DNA from: Blasia pusilla
Taxonomy: Eukaryota > Marchantiophyta > Marchantiopsida > Blasiales
DNA: 64,000 nt
Direction of reading: 5' to 3'
Assembly: GCA_050084515.1 (NCBI GenBank)
Contig: CM114271.1
Location: forward strand, 15,562,001 to 15,626,000
Shown here: positions 1 through 11,231 of the stretch, one piece after another
Layout: every line of letters starts with the position of its first letter
Numbering within the stretch: the stretch's first letter is position 1
Translations under genes and position numbers: made by a program
Notes under the pieces: generated by a model
Seen by the model: the letters and a program-made list of their open reading frames with translations, nothing else
Databases searched by the model: none
Told to the model about the DNA's origin: nothing

Positions 1-889
1 ATTTTGGACACGGACCATCATCTCCAAAGTCTTGACCAATCATCAGGGAAACAACATAGCTGCTACCCACCTGGATGCCTAGTCACTCAACACACTCTGC
101 TCACATGGTTGCATCATTCTTGGTCCTCGCTCAAGTGACATACACTCCTCTTCCTTTGGCTATGGTTCTCTTGAGCTCCAGGGTTCACCATTTAAAACTC
201 TACTAAATATGAAAAAACTCTCCGTCAGAAACCTCAGCAGCATCTTTCACTCCACGCTAGGACCATGTCCACAATAGTTCTAGTGTAGCCAAAGGTCTTG
301 ATGGTAGATTTGAATGAGAGTCACATGTGAGGAGAGTTTTTTCCAGCTTACCAACAGACACTTCCTGTTATTGTCATTTCTTGATCACTCGTTGGTGGTA
401 TGGAAGGGCACCTAAACCTCTACTATGATTCTGTCCAGACCTACTGATGATAAAAGCTTCCAATATCTAGGGCATCAAACATAACCTTCCCCATCGTAGA
501 TAGAATTTATCGTCCACCCAATGTAATTCACAATTGAGCTTTCATTCTCCTTGAAGTGGATCCTGCTTCAGCACACCTTGTGCCTAGTTTTCAATGCCAT
601 TTTTTAAGTTCCCAGAGCATCCTGATTATAACTTTGAGCCATTTCCAAGGATTCATGCATCTTCAAACATCACAGTCTCAGCCTGTGGGTCTGCGCCGTG
701 TCCTACCAAACTACTGAAGGCTCCTAACAGGACTGTGAAACTGGAGGCAATTAGCTTTCAGACTATTAAGCCTATGTAAGACTTCGAATGCAACCACAAC
801 ATCTCACTGTGGGTGAACAGGTAAACATACCCCATATACAGATCTTTTGAGTTGCATTTAGCTCGAAATTTGATCTGTGTCCTGTGGTC
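1..889. other. No gene recognised
   Basis: Mixed-composition DNA with only short open stretches. The longest, 594-779 on the plus strand, gives 61 codons with no family resemblance that I can see. No repeat boundary or RNA gene is visible. Confidence 0.4.
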
Positions 890-1202
890 ATACTCCAGCC
901 CTACGCTGGTGTATCACACCATGAAGTCTCAAATGAAGAAACCAATACCTTTCATACCTTTGTTGTTGTTGGCCTTTGTCGTACATTTCTTTCCAAACCA
1001 TACATAGTGTGGCAATGGGGGTATCTCCTTTGAGATGGTTTTCCTTGACTCCTGCCCAATGTGATTTTTCAGCAAGCAGCAAGTAACCTCTAGATGCTTC
1101 ATCAGATGAGTTATCCCATAGAAATTCCCTGTTCTCAAATGGAGTCTGGTCACAAGGTGTGGTGAGGGCCAGTGTGTATGCATTATGTGTTGACGTTGCT
1201 TC
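890..1202 (-). CDS. Candidate exon, unknown product
   Basis: The minus strand stays open from about 1202 down to a stop near 890. The translation has an even amino-acid mix with motifs such as CDQTPFENREFLWDN and HWAGVKENHLKGDTP. A plausible splice donor (AACAAAG followed by GTATGA) lies at about 958. That suggests an exon of about 245 bp rather than a complete gene. Three further open blocks with splice-like borders follow upstream on the same strand (2066-1914, 2393-2221, 2975-2469), so all four may belong to one multi-exon host gene. I recognise no family. Chance openness is the alternative. Confidence 0.3.
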
Positions 1203-1913
1203 TCACTACAATCAAGCCTCTTCATATGCAGAAGCTTGATTGGTGAAATCTTGAAGAGCACTAAATGTGTTGGGAGTGTAGGGCACCAGCTGCTTTGTGG
1301 GGTGAGGTCTTGCGTTTGTTCTAGATTCACCCTTAATGATCATAGTCCTCCAACTGTAGGCTTCTCTCAAGTCCAGAGACACATGAACTTTGATGCAAGT
1401 AATGTATTAGCCTCCGCTGCCCTTCATGGTTGTCTGAAAGACTCATTCACTACAATACATTATCCAAATAATCTCAGTAGTAGCCAGAGATTCGAAGCCC
1501 AAAGCTGTGCACATCATCTTGAATGACACAAAATCCACTGATGGACAACACACCAAGCATGATCATGAGCACCTGCAGTCTCCTCCCATTGACTGAACCT
1601 CTGTATCCAGCCTGGGATTGAGGCGCCTTGAGACATTGGATGTACACATGTAGGTACTCCCCACCCAGATTTGGGGTTGTTGAGCTTCTGCAAACCCCTT
1701 CGATAGGTGAACATATACTCCATGCTACCTTGGGAAGGCCTTGATAGGTTGGGCTTTGGCCGCTGGTTACGTGTACAGTTTTAGCGAAGACCTTATTTAG
1801 GATCTAGGAAGAATGTTTGAGATTCCAGTCTGAGAGTCCAGACATTGGCAGACTATCCTCTTTGTAGGAAGGAGGCGGAGAGTAAGTCCTTATTATCCTC
1901 GTGTAGAGCTTAC

Positions 1914-2066
1914 CAAAGTTGCAGCATCAGTACAATTATTGCCACGATCATTTTCTTCAAGTTGTTCTTCCTGCATAGACACCCAGCAGTTAACTATCGT
2001 TTCAGAAACTTCAAAACTCCGTTCGTATTGACTTTCCAGGAGACTGAGAAGAACATGATGCCGGTG
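1914..2066 (-). CDS. Candidate exon, unknown product
   Basis: A 153-bp minus-strand open block of 51 codons. It begins after a possible acceptor (TGTTAAAG, then CACC) and ends at a good donor (ACTTTG followed by GTAAGC). The peptide is acidic, with the motif MQEEQLEENDRG. It sits between other candidate exons on the same strand. No family recognised. Confidence 0.3.
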
Positions 2067-2220
2067 CTTTAACACATCATATCACACACAGGGTGTAGAG
2101 CACAGCACTCCTACCGAATGGAGAATGGAGTCAAGAAAATGTTCAGACAGAAGAGTGGGATATCAGGCCTTTCACCATATTAACATGGTGGCAACTCCTT
2201 GGGTCAAATCTTGAGGTAAA

Positions 2221-2393
2221 CTAGTAGTCAGAACCACAAAAATAAATTTGAGTTTTGAAGAAATAGCCTACTCCGTGGTCATCCACATGAAGATGATGTA
2301 GGGGCACATCCTCTAATGTCAGGTATCCTTGAGCCTGCAAGGTAATTGCACTCCTCATTAATTCTGGTACACCCGCCACAAATCCTGCTACTC
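2221..2393 (-). CDS. Candidate exon, unknown product
   Basis: A minus-strand open block after a convincing acceptor (GATTCCAG, exon starting near 2393). The peptide begins GVAGFVAGVPELMRS and contains HLHVDDHGVGYFF. It stays open to about 2221. It may be joined to the open block at 2975-2469. No family recognised. Confidence 0.3.
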
Positions 2394-2468
2394 CTGGAAT
2401 CAATATACAATTAGCATAGTTCCTCTTGCTTGATTATAAAAATTCTAATAAGGTTCAAGAGAGATCGT

Positions 2469-2975
2469 TTACATTACTTCTCGAAAAGCATACAAAACTG
2501 GGATCTTTGTAAAAATCTCCGTCAAGAGTTTGAGCAAGAATTTCGAATAATACACATATAAATGATGCTTGGATGAAGGGGAGAGACCGAAATGTACCGT
2601 AGAATCAGTGCACGTCTGCCAGTTCCACTGGTAGCTACTAATATCCCGCGAGTTCCACACACGTAAAAACTCCATCGAAGCCGATTGAAATTCCGCTCCT
2701 GAGAGCGTTCCGTCCCGCATTGTCCTCTTGCCTCTGCCAGCAGGAAGATTGTACACCGTCATAAACCCCGTAGCTAGTCCGTCTGGATAAAGTCTGAAGT
2801 GTACTGCAAGGTTTAAATTATTCTCGGCCCTTCTATCATATCCCCCCGTTGCTGTAGTTCCTTTCCAATGTTCTAGAATTGAACCTGGACAGATCAGGAA
2901 TCTCTTAATGTCTGCCTGATCTTTCAGTAATGAGAGATGTAGGATCTTTCGTTTGTCAATAGGGAAGCAAGATGT
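2469..2975 (-). CDS. Open stretch of about 168 codons, unknown product
   Basis: The minus strand is open from about 2975 to the stop at 2469 without requiring an ATG, longer than expected by chance here. The peptide includes LNLAVHFRLYPDGLATGF and LPAGRGKRTMRDGTLSG and looks protein-like. A possible donor (CGAGAA then GTAATG) lies close to the stop, so the true exon may end there. This is the strongest member of the candidate-exon cluster at 0.9-3.0 kb. I do not recognise the family. Confidence 0.35.
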   Translation of the reverse strand, partial: TSCFPIDKRKILHLSLLKDQADIKRFLICPGSILEHWKGTTATGGYDRRAENNLNLAVHFRLYPDGLATGFMTVYNLPAGRGKRTMRDGTLSGAEFQSASMEFLRVWNSRDISSYQWNWQTCTDSTVHFGLSPSSKHHLYVYYSKFLLKLLTEIFTKIPVLYAFREVM

Positions 2976-2984
2976 TCACAAGTG

Positions 2985-4330
2985 GAAGAAAATGACAAAA
3001 TGTTGAAGAACGAATGGTTCAAGCGATTGCTCCTGATGCCAGATGACCTATAAGTATTGACGCTCAACTCCGTAGAGTGCAGCTCGTAGGCCATTTCTCA
3101 AGAATTTAGGGAGTGAAGGCAATCGGCAACCAGACATGCGTTTCGACTTTTCAATGATCACCTGCCATATTCCCAATTTCCCAAGTTTTGCACTCACATA
3201 CTTCAAACCAACTTACATACGGATAGAGATATTACAGGATCGTCGTCAATCCCGACCAGTTGAAATGATTTTTTTTCTAATTTAAAATTATTTACCTTTC
3301 CATGATTGAAATATAAAATTTTTTTAAATAAAAATTTTCAATTAAAATTTAAATAATGCTCAACTTCCTTAAATGCTTTCAAATTTATAAAATATTTTAA
3401 AGATAAATATCTATTGTATATTTTCCAAAAACTGAATTATTAGTTGATTTTAATTAAATTTTTTCCAAAATTATGGAATATAAATTAACATGATTGTTTA
3501 AAGAAATCATATTTCATTTCAATATTTAATAGAAATTTTATTTTCTTAATAAAATTCTAGTCTTCTAAGGAATTCTAATACTCAATTAAAATTTGCATGA
3601 TATCCCATTCTCTTAAATAATTTCATCTTTCCATAAAATTTAGACTATACTAATTTTTTCTCATTAATTAATAATTAAGGGATAAAATTTTAATTTTTTT
3701 CTATATTTATCACACTATTTTGTGTTATTATATACAAAGGATTACCAATTCTAATATTAATTAATTTATTAATTAATAAAAAAATCCTCTTTAACTCAAA
3801 TTCAATTTCTCTATCCATCTAATTTGAATGGAGTGGCAAAATTTAAGCATGTTGCTACTTTATTTAAAGATTAATTCAAGGTTCATGCCAACAAAATTAT
3901 GACAAAAATTAATTGAAAGTTTTGCTTTGAAGTTAATTTCATTTTTGGGAAAAAATGAAAAGGATAATAGGACACTAATGGAACTAGAATCATTCTCCAA
4001 AATAAATTTAAACAATGGATGACATGTTATTTCTATATTATCTTTAATTTTCAAGTTAGTTTGGAAGAAAAACTTAATCCCTCTTCTAGAAAAAAATTCA
4101 TCAAAAGAGAATGATTTTCTTTAACTTATTGAAAGATGGGGAGGATTGGAAAAGGGATAAATTATTTTTTCCAAAATAATAAAGGAAAAGATATGAACAA
4201 TTTTCTTGAGCCAAGTTAGATGTATTATAAAATAATCTATCTTTCTTATTTTTTTATCTTTTTTAAAATTAAAATTTATTCATCGTGTGCCCATTAATTT
4301 GACGTTATCATCCTCCATATGTTAGTCTTT
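2985..4330. other. AT-rich intergenic DNA
   Basis: From about 3250 the sequence is dominated by A/T runs and ATTAATTAA-type words. No gene is supported. The 64-codon minus-strand open stretch at 3860-4054 is low complexity and I treat it as chance. Confidence 0.6.
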
Positions 4331-4334
4331 TCAT

Positions 4335-4380
4335 TCCCAATCATCTCACCCGGTCCATTGCACGTGCAAAAAATTACTAG
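4335..4380 (+). mobile_element. Helitron-like 3' terminus
   Basis: A short palindrome (TTGCACGTGCAA) is followed after a few bases by TTACTAG and then T. A hairpin plus CTAG-T is the usual 3' end of plant Helitrons. The hairpin here is short and no certain 5' TC end was found, so this may be a decayed end or a coincidence. Confidence 0.4.
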
Positions 4381-4689
4381 TATAGATAAAGGAGGTTTTT
4401 CCTCAAAAATGAAATCAAACTTTTTCTTAATTTTCTCTTCTTATAGTATAAACATTTATTTTTTCCTCTCCATGTTCGTAGTAAAACGATGAAGTTATAA
4501 GAGAATCCGAACTTTAGAACCCTAACTTCTACCAAACAACAAAAGGGCAACTTGGAAGCTCAATATAAGTTTTTCAATATGATTGAGATTATTTTGATGT
4601 ATGGAGAAGACACATGCTAGAATTCAAAAGCAATATTTTACACTCTTTCAAAGTCAATTGTAGTATAGAACATTATATAATATGCTTTT

Positions 4690-5890
4690 AGGAGGGTGCT
4701 TTCTATTTGAAAGATAGCGAGTTTTTTGCAAGGATGCAAGTGGGGCATGAATGGAGACTCTTCGTCCAATTTGCAAACCATAGGTATAGGTGTCTTGACA
4801 TAGACAATCATTACGTTTGCTTGCAAGAGAAGTTGGAGTGTGATGGATTCATTCATAAGTTCATAACCAACATGGAAATAGACATAAAGGTTCCACGATG
4901 AAGAATCATTTTGTTTATGTTTATTAGAATGATCGCATGAATAATCAAGCTTCTAAGTTCCACACTTGATGCATGCAAGACTTGCACAAGTGCTATAGAT
5001 GAAGAGGCCAAAAACACACTTACCCAAGCATCATGGTGAGAAGTTACTGAATGGGACAAAAAGTTAGAAGACGTTTGCCTTGTTGGATGGATTAACTTAC
5101 TTAAAGAAGAAGTAGTTGGAACCATAATCACAAAATAAGAAAGGAAAAGAAGAATTGAGTTTGACAATGACTTATAAGATGGTGATTTTGAGGATAAGAA
5201 GCCTCCTCCTACTAAGATTTCAAACTTGGCCATTTGGAAGGTCTCCAAAGGTGACATCAAGAATTTCGAGGCATTGGAAATTTGGCACATCATTGGAGCA
5301 TTCTAATGAAGTTTCTAATGGTAGCGATATCTTGGGTATAGAATTATGGAAGGATGACCATCTCATTAATTTGGCCAAAGAGGAGCAACATACCTAAGAA
5401 AAAACAAGTGATTGGATTGAGGAGACAAATAAAGCAAGTGGAGCATTAGAACAATCTAAAATAAACAAGGAAATCTAGAAAACCCTTTGCAATCATTAAA
5501 TAGCATAGAAGATATTTTGGATTAAAGAGTTTCAAATTGTACTAGGGAACAATTGCCTTGTAAAGTTGCGAATAAAGGGGTGATGTATAAATTTGAATAA
5601 AAAATTCCATGAGATCATAAGAACGGCATAAAGCTAGATGAACTAGAAACTCAAATTGATTGTTGAAGAGAAAAAGTAGGATTCCATCCCAAAATAAAGA
5701 AATCAAAAAGAAAATGTTTCAAGCCTTTAAGGCCCTTCAAGTATTATATGCCTACATAATAATCTGAATGTTCTTTCCAACTTTTTCTATTTGGTCATAA
5801 ATCTTTAAAGGGTTATTTTAAAATTTTTTCCCATGCCTTATGGGTCCTCGAGATACAATGCTCGATTTTGTCGGTCCAATTCCAAAATCC
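4690..5890 (+). pseudogene. Degenerate coding relic, unknown family
   Basis: The plus strand carries a chain of protein-like segments broken by stops and frame changes. Examples are MQVGHEWRLFVQFANHRY near 4735, KKLEDVCLVGWINLLKEE near 5060 and ISNLAIWKVSKGDIKNF near 5218. Charge and hydrophobic spacing resemble a real protein more than random AT-rich DNA. No catalytic motif or family was recognised. It could be an old transposon protein or a dead host gene. Confidence 0.3.
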
Positions 5891-6054
5891 TAATCTTAAT
5901 TTTAATTAAAGTGGTTGGTAAAAATATTCACCATGAATCACGTTGACCTTGAACTTCATCTTCCTTCAAACTTTGGAGCAAGGTTTTACAAGGTTAGAGG
6001 GACCAAGATACCAATGCAAATTTTCCCACTAATTTATTTTCTTGGTTTAGATAG

Positions 6055-7054
6055 TGACCGTCAATGGTCCGCCATCAACGGTCAACCGTCATCATCAACG
6101 GTCAACCGTCACCATCAACGGTCAAAGGTCATCGTCAACCGTCCACGGTCCGTTGTCCACCCTTTGGTTGCCATTTCCGCCATTACGGAGTGGAGGGTTT
6201 TCCACGATGTTCGTTGATTCTCTGACTTGCGTCGCCACCACGTACTTTGTTTTGGCTGCCATCGTCATCGCAATTTCATCATCAACCAGTGATGGCAGAT
6301 GACCTCCGGTTATGGTGTTTGAGTTTTTGATTTCATGCTGCTATGTTGTGATTGATAGCCGATCGATGACGATCGAGTACCATGCTGTGACGCCCGTAGC
6401 CGTAGCGCGCCGCCGATTGCTGCGCCATGCCGCACGGCACCGTCTCGATCGCGGAACTGCTCCTTCACTAAGGAGCAGAGCGTATGAATTGCTAATTGAG
6501 GAGGATATGCCGCCGAGTGCCGCACCCCATTCCCGAGTGCCGTATTGTTTGTAGCCGTTCTGTGCCGCCAGTGCCGCACCGGACCGCTCGACTTGCACCG
6601 CACATCGAGGAGGTTGAGCAACGTCAGTACAAGAGGAGTACGACTTGCTGATTGGAGGAGTTCTCTTCATGATTGAGTTGGGGTCAAGATTTGCAGTTTC
6701 CGAGGAGCGACATCGACATTATTGTCAGGTTACCCATTCTGGTCTCTTACCCTGCACGTGTGAGGGATTTCCGAATATTGGGAAGTTATTTGGGATATTG
6801 GGTTTCGTGTTGATGCTAGGAGCATTGATAATGTATGGGTTTAGGGGACATAGAGCTATGTGGGATGTCCAGAGTTGAGGATGGTTTGTCGATGAGACGA
6901 TAGATGAGTGATTTGCTGCACCACGCTGCTTGTTACCGCACAACACACATCTCAGTGAGAGAGTGTAGGTTGAATGCCGTATGTTTAGTTTAAGTGATTG
7001 AGGGATTACTTGCAAGATTGAGAGTGATCGTGTGAGAAGGGCATGAGGGCCATC
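6055..7054 (+). promoter_or_regulatory. Retrotransposon 5' leader with short tandem repeats
   Basis: Untranslated leader of copy 1, shared with copy 3 (about 62566-63583) and in part with copy 2 (38120-39000). It opens with a run of diverged repeats of CATCAACGGTCAACCGT type (about 6057-6160) that can pair with each other, since GGTCAACC and GGTTGACC arms are present. It ends just before the gag ATG at 7055. Open stretches within it are not conserved as coding between copies. The leader could hold packaging or translation signals, but that is inference. Confidence 0.6.
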
Positions 7055-8334
7055 ATGGCGTCCTTTCAGGATTTTGAGAGACGAGGTAGTGGACCTGAGA
7101 GTAGCTTTGGAGGGTTTACCTAGAGTGGTGCAAGGTTTCGAGGGTCTCTACGTGAGAGACCACCTCAATCTCCTTATGTGTTGTCTTCAGACAAGGGGGA
7201 GCGTATAGAGGAGTGTGTTAGTGATCCACCGTACACATTGAGTGGTCCTACCACTTGGGCGTACGAGATGGACGACCAGGGTAGAGGACGGCGTAGGTTT
7301 TCGGGTGCTGTAGGCACTATAGAGCTATACGACTTCATTGCGGAGTTTAGGAGTTGGTTTGACTCAAAACGGGCTTGTAACTCTAGAGAGTTCTACCCGT
7401 TTACAACATGGAACGGTATGTTCCAGCATTTAGAGGGGGCGTCCATGGACGATTACCATGAGTTCTCCAACAGATATGCCCAAGAGATTGAGGCATGGCG
7501 ACTCTACTATGACCCACACTATGTGTCATGGACGTTCCCAGATGAGGAGGAGGAGTCAGGAGAGGCTACTTCCTCTTTCATTAGTGATGTTTTAGGAGGG
7601 TTCACTCGTACTAGAGCAATTGCATCGTTTAGTCGGGTTCGTCCGAGGTTCAACCCTGTGGTTGAGTTCTTTACTGAGTTGAGGGTGAGCTACCAAAGAA
7701 GTTGGAACAAAGAAGTTGTGGAGCATCCACAATTTCCAAAGGCGCCCGGGTGAGAGTTTGCATGAGGCTTACACTTGCTTGCGTTGGTTGATCAACGTCA
7801 CTCAGGGGGTGACAGAGGCTCAGGCTATCCAGTCATGGTACACGATGCTGGACTGGACCCTGCGGACACGGGTACGGGAGGGGGTGCTTCTTATGAATAC
7901 CTTCCCTATGTTGAGAGATGCTTTTAGGACGGCCAAGAACATTGAGCGCAACATGGCGGAGGAGAGCGTAGCCACCATGGGTTCTGGGCGATAGCACTCC
8001 CGATTGTTTGCACCACCTGTACAACAACGTGGACTCTGAGATAGGTCGACTGTGGCATCACGAGCTCAAGGAGGATATTAGGAGGTCGTGCCACAGAGAT
8101 CTGCACCTTCATATGCGGCTCAACAACAGCCGCCTACTATTCCTTGTTGGTCATGTGGTGGAGCCCATCATCAGCGCGATTGCACTCGTCAGGGTCACGG
8201 ACGTGTGCCTCAGCATGGAGGAGGAGATGGTGCCGCACCAGGAGGTTATGAGTGTGAATATTGTCAGAGGTATGGTCATACACGCGCCAGGTGTTTCAGT
8301 TTACATCCCGAGTTACGTCCGGACTGAGGGCTAG
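7055..8334 (+). pseudogene. gag, capsid/nucleocapsid (broken)
   Basis: Structural protein that packages the element RNA. I chose ATG 7055 (MASFQDFERRG) because it is in frame with the long open part 7178-7753. A TAG interrupts it near 7137, where copy 3 reads CGG. After 7753 the frame shifts. The C-terminal part (8088-8327) has two zinc knuckles: a variant CWSCGGAHHQRDC one residue short of the CCHC consensus, and a canonical CEYCQRYGHTRARC. Tryptophan-rich sequence upstream fits a Ty3/gypsy capsid. Copy 2 has lost most of this region, including both knuckles. Confidence 0.75.
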
Positions 8335-9604
8335 AGAGGGCACAGAGCAAGTAGCCGGTCTAGGTGGGCCTATAGATCATGCACAAGGTGGTTCCGTTGG
8401 GGGACGAGGAGCTGGAGATGCCCATGGAGGAGGTAGAGTACCACCACCTAGATGCGGCAAGGGAGATGCCGGACGTGAGGTTGGGATGGCTGCTCAGGTA
8501 CAGCGGCTACAAGAGCAAATTGTTGCTATGGCATTGAGGTTACCCGATGCCAGATCCGTGGTATCGACATCATATGGAGCAGCCAGAGATATGGAGGATC
8601 CTGGTGGGATGTGCGGGGTTGCCCAGATGGAGGTCGTCGCGGTTGTGACGCGTGGAGCAGCCGCAGAGTTGGATCCACAGCGAGGGGAAGCCAGAAAACA
8701 GACTAGGCTTCCTCAATCTTTCACGTTGTCTGAAGCGATGAGGACCCCATCGATGGGTCCTCATCAAAGTTCCTGGAGAGTTGGTGATGTTGTTGGTGTG
8801 CACGCACGGAAGGCGATGGGAGAAGTGAGTGCGACGACTCCTATTGTTGATGCTCAAGAGGGGCATGTGTCGAGCACGTTGCTGGGGGCGGCCACCATTG
8901 TGTACCGCACTTCTTTATTTTCTGCTTCCGATGTTATGACATTGGGGGATACGCTCGCCGAGGCTTTTCGGCTGGTCGCTTTACTATGTGAGTGCGGAGT
9001 TGGAGTTCTTGCATCACGTTTAGAGGTGATTGCAGAGGAGGTGATGGACCTGCCCTTGGAGCAGATGCTCGGGCCGTCCACTTCAGATTCATGGCACGCT
9101 GCGGCTGCAAGGATGGCGGAGATGCCCGCTAGACCCGCGATAGAGCGTGCCATGGCTTCTCTTGGTGTTGTGTTGCTAGATAATCGAGGAGAGGTCTTCC
9201 ACTTGGTGAGTCCTGGAGGTAGAGCTTTTAGTCCGCAACGCATCTTGTTGGATTTAGGAGCGCAACCCCTGATGTTGGGGAAAGTGTCATTCAGAGGAAT
9301 GGGCTTGACGAGAGCCGATGTGGAGCGTTGTCCATTCCGGATACAGATATCCTTGGGTGGAGCGAGCATCACACAATATATCATCCGATAAGAGGTCATG
9401 GTGAGGATTCGCCCGGGACATCCTACAGATGAGTCCGTGGTGCGAGCCAAGGCGATAGTGACTGATACAGAGTCCTACCACGTCTTGGTTGGTGGAGCAG
9501 TGTTATACCCGATGGGGTTTTTCCTGGATTACTGGGAGGAGTCAGCATCCTACAGACCAGGATGGCAGTCACGTAATGGGCGCCTTAGCTCATTACCCAT
9601 TTGA
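8335..9604 (+). pseudogene. gag-pol linker and retropepsin-like protease (inactive)
   Basis: Open from 8261 to 9391, then continuing in another frame to 9604. Near its end is RILLDLGAQPLMLGK (catalytic triplet at 9251-9259), which fits the retropepsin active site except that the expected D-S/T-G is D-L-G. Copy 2 has D-P-G at the same place. Both would be catalytically dead. Before it lies a linker rich in Ala, Gly and Met with no recognised domain. After it, MVRIRPGHPTDESVV (9398 on) is conserved in copy 2 as the protease tail. Confidence 0.7.
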
Positions 9605-9954
9605 TTCATAGTTGCAGTGATCGCGCGACGGCCAGGAGAGGTGGCAACCTTAACAACATTTAGTAGTGCCATCATTTGGCCTAGTGATTTGATTTAGGGA
9701 CATGTCCATGTAGAGGATACTCCCGTTCCTGACATTTCTATGCAGAGGAGTATTATGGTAGCCGCATCATTCCGTGGAGGAGAGGTGCCGCTGTGGGGCT
9801 CGACTGAGGAGCTTCGACGATTGGCAGATGAACACATGTAGACCGCGTGGAGCGAGGAATTTGCATCGGAGTGTGACGGGTCTAAGGAACCCGAGGTAGC
9901 AGGGAGTGCTACGATGACACCCTTGGATACCACACCCATTTTGTGGCGTATTGT

Positions 9955-10905
9955 GGAGGAGGATATTCAAGTATTAGATCTCCTTGGAGGGATTAGCATC
10001 GGGTAAGCTTCTGTTTTGCAAGCACGAGTGCAGCAGGTGCTGTAAGTGGAGAGTGATGATGTTGCAAGGCGCGTCTCACTACGACATGTCGTGCAGTTAT
10101 GCCTACGTTTTCCCAACTTGTTGTCTACGTCCGCGATACAGGGGTACCAGAGTTCCCTAGCGAGAGATATTTCGTTGTTAGGGGCAGAGGACTTGGAGCG
10201 GGTAGGGACCATTGATTAGGTCATTGCAGGTTGGCCATGTCAGGGTCAATCGAGTGCTGGACGAGGCATCGGGTTGGTTGACACTCAATATTTTGGGAGA
10301 TGCTGAGGGTCTTGAGATATTTGCAGGAGCATCAGTCTCGTTCTCCGGCTTACATTGTGGAGAATGTACCGATCTTGGGCGATTCAAGGTCATGGGTAGT
10401 GATGAGTGCACATCAGGTGCGTGCCTAAATTGGCCCAATATTAGTTTTGGATGCGGCGAGTGTGGACATCGCCCGGGTCTATGATGGACCAACATGATAC
10501 CACACGAGGTGTTGCGGAGGGCGTATGCAAGAGTGGAGCGCCCCTCCCACTTGTTAGTGGATTCCATTATGGATCCGGGTCATGGATCACAAGCAATGAG
10601 GCATGATGATCGACCGCCGTTGATTGTGGTCAATAGGGTAGGCCGGCCGCGGGCAACCTTTCCCACGTTTGTGAGTTTTCCTGCTTCCTATGCAGACAAG
10701 GAGGCCAATCCTGGCTTGGTTTGGGATGACCAAGTTCAAAGGTTGGTAGAGCCCAATGCCAATAAGAGAGAGCGGGCGATGGGATTTCCCACAGGAGTGA
10801 CGGCAGTACCGTCAGTGCCAGAGGCATCACGACGCCATGTCTTCGGTTAGGCGATGGACCTGAACTGCTTGACATGGATCTTCAGCTTGGGAGTGGCTGA
10901 GCAAC
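9955..10905 (+). pseudogene. Cytosine-5 DNA methyltransferase domain inside gypsy pol (broken)
   Basis: Predicted to transfer a methyl group from S-adenosylmethionine to C5 of cytosine. Motifs occur in the canonical order. Motif I is VLDLLGGISIG (9971-10003; copy 2 has LDLFEGISTG). A motif II-like VESDDVARR follows. Motif IV with the catalytic cysteine is VIAGWPCQGQSSAGRG (PCQ at 10235-10243). Motif VI is YIVENVPILGD (10351-10383). A motif VIII-like VLDAASVDIARVYDG follows. Motif IX-like EPNANKRERAMGFPTG starts at 10749. Motif X-like FG-stop-AMDLNCLTWIF is near 10845-10880, where the stop replaces the Gln kept in copy 2. A frameshift lies between motifs IV and VI, and several stops are present. 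The domain follows the protease and precedes RT. The length of about 315 codons fits a bare catalytic domain with no targeting part. Confidence 0.9.
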
Positions 10906-11231
10906 ATCGGATGAGATCACAACAGATCACAGCGGTTGTGTTGGTGAGCCCCATGCCTACCGAGACAATGGAGGCAGTGGCTGGGGGCGAGACCCGAGGA
11001 GATGGACACACCAGGGGAGATCGAGAGAGACACCCTTTGACTTCTTGGGATGTTTTGCAGGTACGCCAGGAGATGATAGCCACAACATCGAGCATGGTTC
11101 CAGGCACTGCATGTGGAGGAGATCAGAGTTTGAAGTTGGTTGCAGGAGAGCGGCCAAGTGTTGGTGTTTGAGACGGGATTGCACCATAGCAACCATCGAT
11201 ACCCGCCCCGGAGAGTCCTATCGTAGTCACG

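Noticed and set aside
5915-6217. Open frame running into the gypsy leader
   Set aside because: It spans the junction between host sequence and the truncated element, so it is a chance fusion.
6054-6670. Open frames of 80-109 codons on both strands in the gypsy leader
   Set aside because: They are not conserved between copies 1, 2 and 3, and arise from repeated CGG/CCG-rich leader sequence.
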